From assembly GCF_963169125.1 (NCBI RefSeq), contig NC_084795.1, positions 94,360,911 through 94,424,910 on the forward strand: a DNA stretch of 64,000 nt, in the 5' to 3' direction. The notes beneath the pieces are model-generated. The model was not told the origin of the DNA. It did no database searches and saw nothing but the letters and a program-made list of their open reading frames with translations. Each line of letters opens with the position of its first letter. The stretch's first letter is position 1. The translations under genes and the position numbers were made by a program. This document shows positions 57,030 through 64,000 of the stretch, piece by piece. This DNA is from Humulus lupulus (Eukaryota > Streptophyta > Magnoliopsida > Rosales > Cannabaceae).

Positions 57030-58520
57030 TGATACGGTCATTTTTGTCCTAATATTTGTTAAGTTTTTCTATGCTTGGATGATGTTATGATAGCATTTTT
57101 AATAGTTTTAACTAAGTTTTGTGATTCTATAACATATTTTCTACGTTGCGTTTTATGATGATAAATCTGACATTTTGATAGCAAGTGTAGTTAAAATAAA
57201 GTTTTAGGAGTATTCAAAGCTTTCGAGATTGAAATGTGGAAGCGGTGGCAGCGTGGAAGCTATCTAAGGTGAAGAATTTGGAGGTAGGCCGCGGCCCTTT
57301 TAGTGGAAATTGCACTTTCAGAATTTTTCTTCCAGATAGGCCGCTGCGCATAAAAATCAGGCCGCTGCCTATGTTGCCAGGCCGTTGCGCGAAAATTTCA
57401 GGCCGCTGCCTGAGGGACAGATTAAGGCACAATTTTTGTTCTAGGCCGCGGCTCGCATTTTTCAGGCCGCGGCTTGCGACGTCGTTTTCAGATTTTTTAT
57501 TACTTTTTAATTAGAATTTAATTGAGACTATAAAGGATGATTAGGGTTAATTTGAGAGGGATCTTTATGACGGTTTTAAGAGAGAAAAAGACTGAGAAAG
57601 GGCTGAAGAGAAGGCTACAAGACTACATTACTTTTGTTCATCAATCTAGTTTCTTTTCTTCCCTTAATCTCTTTAATTTTAATTATAATTATGTTTGTGA
57701 TTCCTATTATGGAGTAGGTTCTTTTTAGGTTAAGGGTTAATTCAAAACCCAAGACATGAATTCTTGATTATTGATAATGAATATTGTTCTTTAATTTCTC
57801 TCAATATTAGATTGTTTCTATTTTTCCAATTGAATGTTATGAATCTTGTAATTTCTTGTTATGTGGCCAACTAATTAAGGTTTTACATTGTTTCAATTGT
57901 CATCTTAGAATTACTACTCACCTAATAGTTTAGGATTCTAAGTGTATGTGATAAATTACAATTGATAGTTATGTCAAAAGAATTGTTGATTGTGATGAAA
58001 AATAGAACCTAGGTTAAATGAATTATATGCTTCATTAATTTATTGCCTAGATTAACTTGTTTCCATAGGACTTAATGCTTTATCTAAGTTAAATAGATTG
58101 TATGCTTCATAGATTTATTGCTTAGATAAAAGAGTTAATTATTGAGCGCTTTGCCTTGATTACTTATAATAGGGAGACTGGGATAATTGACTGCTTCAGC
58201 GTTACCTGCGGGGTTAATAGTTTAATTGAGAAATTGGAATAATATTTATTATTAATGATTAGGAATGATTTTTGAGGGTGGATATTAACCTTTAACTGTT
58301 TTTTAATATCGTATTATCCATCTTTAATTGCTTCTAGTTTATGTTATTTAATTTTTAGTAAAAAAACAAAATCCCCTTTTAAGTTTTAGTGTTAATTCTT
58401 GAATAATAAAGTGAACGATAGTCCTCGTGGGTTCGACCTGTGCTTGCTATTATACTGAAATAATTGGAAGTATTGAAAGAAAAATCATTGTTAAATTTGT
58501 GTGGTACACGACAGCCATCA
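57030..58520 (+). repeat. 3' LTR of the Athila element
   Basis: 1491 bp, TGATACGGTC...CGACAGCCATCA. Nearly identical to 46125-47562 except for the extra first 75 bp, module copy-number differences at 57281-57480 and sparse substitutions, so the insertion is relatively recent. A 63-codon ORF (57537-57728) is duplicated in the 5' LTR and is not a gene. Confidence 0.92.
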
Positions 58521-59640
58521 ATTAGGCACATCCAATTATAACATGTCTGTTTGCACTATATATGGTATTTTTGCAATTGGGCTTAAATGCATATAGTGGC
58601 TCATATGTTTGTTAGATATATGGATTTTTCCAAATAAAATATTCATAAAATGATAGGTTTTATTTGAGCCCATTAGAAAATGTAAAGTTTAAATTCCTTT
58701 CTTGTGGGTGATTCCACTTGTGAAGGCCCATTTGCATGACTATAGTGGACCTAATTAATTTATAACAACCAATAAAACGAAGGTTTAAATTCTTGTCTTT
58801 TTGGACCTTGTATGGAAGTATGGGGGCCTTAGTAGTGGGTACGACATACTGGACCCAACCCTCCTCCATACAGGCCCAATTGTTAAGGCCCATTTACCTG
58901 AGTTGGACGTAATTGCATAAGTTCATTATATCAGTTAAACCTAAATATTGATTAGCAAAAAATTAATTCTAATTAATTGAATATGTTTCAATGTGACACT
59001 TTAGAATTAATAGGAAATTATAGGGCTTTGGTTTTAAAAATTCTAATTTTTTTCAATTTTTTGGTAAACCATAGTCATTAATTTTCTAAAAATAAATAAT
59101 AGAAATACTATTTTTAATTTTATAATGAGCTTATTTTTAAGTATTATATTCGATCTCCACCGTTGGTTTAACAAAGTCAATAGCTTAATGGGGCCTCGAG
59201 ACGCTTTGATTCGTCCCCCTACGGAAGGTGTTCATTAGTTATTTTGACAAGGTTAGATTTCGAAAGATCGATAATTATAGGTCAAATTCTACTAGACTCA
59301 CCCCTACGGTGACTACTAGAACTAAATCTATGACTATCGAAACCGTGGGTCTAGCTCATAAAATAAGAGATTTTGTTTTCTTATTTTGATCGAATAGTAG
59401 GTTGTTAATAATAGTGTCCATTATTAAATAAGTTTACAACTTTATTTAACTAGTGGTATTTTTAACTCTCGCCAACCGAGACACGGATATCATAGATTAG
59501 TTAAAAACCTAACGATAGAGATATGATTATTTTGGTATTTTTTTCTCATATCTTACATATTTTGGTATATGTTGTGCTATTTCTTGAAATTTGTGTGAAT
59601 AGGGGTTTTATTGAGCAAAACCGATTGATTTCTATTTTAT
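58521..59640 (+). other. Second part of the copia B leader
   Basis: Untranslated leader colinear with copia A 32285-30590 (reverse complement). It includes the intact, unoccupied target of the hAT MITE (AGTGGGTACGACATA near 58836). No gene. Confidence 0.65.
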
Positions 59641-60260
59641 TGATAATTGGTAGTTTTAAGTTTGGTTGTGTCTACTCCCATCCTTTCTCAACTTTTGATG
59701 GAGAAACTCACTAGAGAATACTTCCTTAAATGGAAGCAAAACATCAACATTATGTTGATTGGTGACAACTCCGAGTTCGTCATGACTGAGGAATCCCCAG
59801 AACAAGCACCGTCTCTGCACGTTCTTGAGGGCACCGTCTCCGCACGTTCGTGATGGCACCGTCCATGCTCGAATGGCACAGTGTTCGCACGTTCGTGATC
59901 AACTCAACTATGGTCTGACGCAGCTCATGAACGAGCATCACACTTTCGAGTCTATCATGGGTGGACCTAGCAAGGGAGGAGAAAATAAGACTATTGTTGT
60001 TGTTGTTGATCTAGCTAAGGCTAAAGCTAACCCAGCTTCGTCTTAGAAAGCTAGAAACAAGAGGAAAGATTGACAAAACAACAACCCCAAGCCTACAAAG
60101 GCTGTAAAGACGAGTGTACAACCTAATGCACAGACGCCTAAGGGGAAGAACTAGAAAAACAAGAAAGGTAAAGATAAATGCTTTCACTGCAAAGAGAAGG
60201 GACATTGGAAACGAGATTGCCCCAAGTTTCTAGCAGCGAAAAACAAAGGTAATGATTATA
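59641..60260 (+). pseudogene. copia B gag remnant with embedded minisatellite
   Basis: N-terminal part FLKWKQNINIMLIGDNSEFVM is followed by a 95-bp repeat block (59806-59900), then NYGLTQLMNEHHTFESIMGG and a lysine-rich stretch, ending in the zinc knuckle CFHCKEKGHWKRDC (60179-60220). Stops break all frames. Most of the central UBN2 region is absent, exactly as in copia A. Confidence 0.8.
59806..59900. repeat. Minisatellite in copia B gag
   Basis: About four units of 20-25 nt, each starting GCACCGT or GCACAGT and most containing CGCACGTTCGTGATG. Homologous to the six-unit block at 30316-30450 in copia A. Confidence 0.85.
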
Positions 60261-63200
60261 GTTCATTTATCTTAGAGACATGTGTTTTAGAGAATGATAA
60301 ATCCGTTTGGATTATTGATTCTAGATCTACTAACCATGTTTGTAACTCTTTACAACTTCTTGAATCGTGGGAGGAAGTGGACGAAGCCGCCTTAAAGCTT
60401 AGAGTTAGGAACGGAGCGTTCATTGCGGTCCAAGCTAGAGGAAGAGCTCGTCTAAAGTTTAGAAATAAATTTTTAATTTTAAATGATGTATTTTTTATTT
60501 AAGATTTTAGTAGAAATTTAACTTCGGGTTCCACGTTGCAATTAGAACGATTTGTTATGAATTTCACAAGTTCTAATATATCTATTTCTTTCAATGGATC
60601 ACAATTGTGTATTGCATGTTTGGAAAACGGGCTTTATATTATGCAACCTAACGAACCCCTCACTCTTAACAATGATTTATTCAAAGTAGCTAAACCTAGG
60701 ACCAATAAACGTCAAAAGACCCATAACGATAATATGACGTATTTATGGCACTTGAGACTAGGTCACATTGCCTATGATAGGATTCAAAGACTTACAAAGG
60801 ACGGGCCTTTGAGGGAACTCACCTTAGGTGAATTACCTATCTGTGAATCTTGTCTAGAAGGCAAACTGACCAAGCGTCCATTCTCTGCAAAGGGTGATAG
60901 GGTCAAAGAACCACTTGGACTTGTGCATTCAGATGTTTGTGGACCTTTGAATGTACAAGTCAGGAATGTTTTTGAGTATTTTTTCACTTTCATTGACGAT
61001 TACTCTAGATACTCATGTCTTTACCTAATGCATTGGAAATCAGAAACATTTTCAAAGTTTCAAGGATTCCTAGCAATGGCTCAAAACCAATTAGGTAAAA
61101 CGTTAAAGATCTCGTAATCTGATAGGGGTGGAGAATATTTGGATATGCTGTTCCTAGATCATTTAATTGAACTCGATATTATATCACAACTTACTGACCC
61201 GGGTACTCCACATCAAAATGGTGTTGCGGAACGCCGGAACATAACTTTATTGGAAATGGTTAGATGCATGCTTAGTTACTCAACTCTACCAACTTCGTTA
61301 TGGGGATATGCAATTGAAACCGCGAACGACATTCTCAATGTTGTGTCGTCTAAATAAATCCACAAAACACCTTTAGAATGCTGGAATGGTCGTGAATCTA
61401 GTTTATGCCATTATAGAATCTGGGGGTGTCCCGCCCACGTCCTGAGGAAAAATGAAGGAAAGCTAGAACCGTGAACTGAAGTTTGCATGTTTGTTGGCTA
61501 TCCTAAAGGTACTTGGGGTGGACTTTTCTATAGTCATTCAAAAAAGAAAGTGTTTACTTCTATGAATGCTACTTTTCTGGAAAATGACTATGTCCAAAAC
61601 TTCAAACCATGCAGCAAAGTAGTTTTAGAGGAGATGGTTACAGAATTGACTCCAACCAATGTTCCATCGTCATCAAAGCGAGTTGATGATGAAATTCCCA
61701 CTCTTCATGTCCTACTGACGCTAGTCAATTGAAATGAAGAAAGTACCGCTGTTCCTGAGCAAACAGTCACGGAGCCTCGTCGTAGTGGGGGGTGGGGGGG
61801 TTTCTAGGAACCCAGTTTGCTATGGTTTGGATGGTGAAACCAATATGGTTGTTGGTGACACTGGTGACGATGATCTGTTGTCTTTCAAACAGGCAATGGC
61901 TAGCCCTGAAAAGGAACTATGGCTCGATGCCATGAAACAGGAAATGGAGTCCATGTACTCAAATTCCGTCTGGGATCTTGTGGAAGCACCTAATGACTTT
62001 AAGGCCATTGGGTGCTAGTGGATCTACAATAAGAAATAAGGTGTTGATGGAAATATCGAGACTTATAAAGCTCGATTAGTGGGAAAGGGTTATACCCAAA
62101 AAGAAGGCGTGGACTATGAGGAATCTTTTAGTCTGGTAGCCATGCTCAAGTCCTTTCGCATCCTCCTAACCATAGCAGCCACTCTCGACTTTGACATCTA
62201 AAAAATGACTGTCAAGACATCTTTTCTTAATGTGAAGCTTGATAAAATCATTTATATGGATCAGCCAGAAGGATTTAAAGTAGCTGGACAAGATAGAAAA
62301 GTTTGCCAGTTGAATAGGTCAATTTATGGACTTAAGCAAGCTTCTCGTTCCTGGAACCTTAGGTTTGATGAAATAATCAAAACCTATGGCTTTGAACAAA
62401 ATATTGATGAGCCTTGTGTTTACCAACTGAAGGCAAATCAAATAGTGGTATTCTTAGTTCTTTATGTAGATGATATCTTACTCATTGGAAACAATGTTAA
62501 GAAATTGTCCGATGTGAAGAATTGGCTGAGTACTCAATTCCAAATGAAGGATTTGGGTGAAGCAAGTTATGTTCTAGGTATCCAGATTATCAGGTATAGA
62601 AAGAACATACTCTTATCTCTATCTCAAGTAGCTTACACAGATAAAGTGCTTGAACGTTTCTCAATGACAAATTCCAAGAAAGGACGTTTACTGTCCTGCC
62701 ATGGAATTCACCTTTCAAAGAAGCAGTTTCCCCAGACTCCTGAAGAGGAAGATGCAATGAGAGAAGTTTCTTACGCATCAACAGTTGGAAGTCTGATGTA
62801 TTCTATGTTGTGTACTAGACTAGATATCTGCTATGTAGTGGGAGTAGTGAGCAGGTATCAGTCAAACCTAGGACCGAAACATTGGATAGAAGTTCAGCAT
62901 ATTCTGAAGTATTTAAGGTGAACTAGGGATTATATGTTAGTCTACAAGGGTGGTGTTATGAACCTTGTAGGCTACACCAATTCATATTTTTAGACTGATG
63001 TCGATGACAGGAAGTCTACTTCTGGAATGGTGTTTACTCTTAGGGGTGGATATGTGATATGGAGAAGCATAAAGTAGTCTGCGATGTCAGATTCCACCAT
63101 GGAGGCTAAATATATAGCTGCATCAGAAGCAGCTAAGGAAATTGTTTGGCTAAGAAGTTCTATTCGAATCTTGGTGTAAGTCCATATATGGATAAACCGC

Positions 63201-63420
63201 TTGTGTTGTTTTGTGACAATACATGAGTGATTGCCAACTTGAAAGAACCTTGTAGTCACAATAGGAGTAAGCATATTGAAAGGAATATCACATTATTCGA
63301 GAATATGTGGCCAGGGGAGATGTGAAGGTTATGAAGATTGCATTTGAAGACAATCTTGCAGATCCGTTTACAAAGACACTACTAGAAGCTACATTTGATA
63401 AGCATATCAAAGAAATGTGA
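60261..63420 (+). pseudogene. copia B pol remnant (protease - integrase - RT - RNase H)
   Basis: Order and motifs: protease WIIDSRSTNHVC near 60309, where the catalytic DSG has become DSR; GAG-pre-integrase (LWHLRLGHIAYDRIQRL, CLEGKLTKRPF); integrase (HSDVCGPLNV, FIDDYSRY, SDRGGEY, NGVAERRN); RT (MDQPEGFKVAG, YGLKQASRSW and YVDD at 62463-62474; LGIQII); RNase H (LFCDNT, SKHIERN) ending KHIKEM near 63418. Stops lie at about 60500, 61116, 61355, 61474, 61730, 62018, 62036 and 62199, with a G-run slip near 61790. The polypurine tract AAGTGGGAATT precedes the 3' LTR. Shared amino-acid identity with copia A is high. Confidence 0.9.
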
Positions 63421-63465
63421 TTAGTAGAATTAAGACATTAGTTTCAATTAGTGCAAGTGGGAATT

Positions 63466-63890
63466 TGATGGGGTTTTATGCCCTAATTAAAACTTAATTT
63501 CTTTGTAATCTCATTTATTATCAATAAAAGAATAGAAATCATTTTTTGACTTGGCCAATCACTTTTCTCACATGTTTTATTTTCATGAATATTTGTTTAA
63601 TATAAACTTCTATTAATTCTCGAGCATATAGCTAATCGTATTTATAGTGACGTAATCACAGTGGAATATAAATATAATTATATGTTCAAAATAAGTTAGT
63701 CGTAAGATTAGTTAGTGCACAGGATTTACACTGACTTGCCAATCTACGATATGATCTACTTACACATTGCAGTGTTATGTTCTTTCCAGAACATTAGCTA
63801 AGTAGATAAGATCGGATGTATTTGTTACATCAGACTGGATTGATATTGACAGTTGATAGGATAAGTAAACATACCGTTATTATCTATTCT
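63466..63890 (+). repeat. 3' LTR of copia B, truncated
   Basis: Begins TGATGGGGTTTTATGCCC and matches the start of 42988-44832, up to TTATTATCTATTC. The expected TAGTCATATCATAT continuation is replaced at 63891 by a different LTR. Confidence 0.9.
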
Positions 63891-64000
63891 TGTAATGCCC
63901 TGGATAGCCAGGACCGCTACACTGTGTACTTATACAAGTGCAAGACTTGCTAATCAAGTCATTGGTTTAAAAACGTGTCACTAAACATGTACGAGTTAGG
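63891..64000 (+). mobile_element. Start of another gypsy-type LTR, running off the window
   Basis: TGTAATGCCCTGGATAGCCA begins exactly where the copia B LTR homology stops. TGTAATGCCC is a common start of long LTRs of Tekay/Del-type chromoviruses. Only 110 bp are visible, so orientation and completeness cannot be judged. Confidence 0.55.

Larger units (their letters stand above)
46125..58520 (+). mobile_element. Athila-type Ty3/gypsy retrotransposon
   Basis: 12.4 kb: 5' LTR, tRNA-Asp-type primer site TGGCGCCGTTGCCGGGGA, gag, protease, RT, RNase H, integrase, an extra ORF in the env position, a long 3' non-coding part, polypurine tract and 3' LTR. Gypsy domain order, the primer type and gag/protease motifs (LDLGASINVMP) point to Athila. 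It splits the copia B leader: copia sequence ending AACATGATTA resumes after 58520. The 5' LTR lacks its first ~75 bp, so a target duplication is not clean. Coding frames carry only a handful of stops and one frameshift zone. Confidence 0.92.
42988..63890 (+). mobile_element. Ty1/copia retrotransposon of the copia A family, 'copia B'
   Basis: Colinear on the plus strand with copia A: 5' LTR (42988-44832), long leader (split by an Athila element), gag remnant, pol remnant and an incomplete 3' LTR from 63466. The 5' LTR starts CGATGGGG where the 3' LTR has TGATGGGG. The 3' LTR is broken at 63891 by another LTR, so the far end and target duplication lie outside the window. Many stops make it non-functional. 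Confidence 0.88.

Overview
The window is nuclear DNA of a flowering plant, most likely a eudicot. It is AT-rich, has GT-AG introns, carries two plant transcription-factor genes and consists largely of nested plant transposable elements. I cannot name the species from sequence alone.

Bases 1-15411 are the genic part. A seven-exon YABBY gene of the CRABS CLAW type (765-2554, + strand) and a three-exon SBP-box gene of the SPL6 type (6802-10452, - strand, with a canonical miR156 target site) face each other 3' end to 3' end. Between them lies a ~1.07 kb foldback element (about 5113-6180) that is almost entirely one inverted repeat. Upstream of SPL6 are a probable 5' leader, AT-rich intergenic DNA, a remnant of a small hAT-type element and a second, smaller foldback element.

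Bases 15412-42294 are one old CACTA (En/Spm) transposon, with 3-bp TAG duplications and subterminal TTTGCGGCGA repeats. It has been opened twice: by a 3.9 kb solo-LTR-like insertion (15860-19759) and by a long-LTR Ty1/copia element on the minus strand (21773-40820, 'copia A'). Copia A was itself hit three times: by a pol-less copia-type element with an intact gag (26285-30126), by a 526-bp hAT MITE (31434-31959), and by a 5.5 kb hAT transposon (34967-40473) with 8-bp duplications and an undisrupted two-exon transposase. Related copies elsewhere in the window preserve the empty sites for the two hAT insertions.

Bases 42988-63890 hold a second copy of the same copia family on the plus strand ('copia B'). 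Its leader is split by a 12.4 kb Athila-type Ty3/gypsy element (about 46125-58520) with LTRs, a tRNA-Asp-type primer site, decayed gag-pol, an env-position ORF and a GC-rich hairpin array. The 3' LTR of copia B is cut at 63891 by the start of yet another gypsy LTR, which runs off the window.

The two host genes are probably functional. Among the mobile elements only the hAT transposase and the gag of the pol-less element look intact. The most unusual signals are the GC-rich hairpins with compensatory changes, whose sequence module also occurs in LTRs of unrelated elements; the replacement of most of the copia gag by a short minisatellite in both copies; and the gag-only element.
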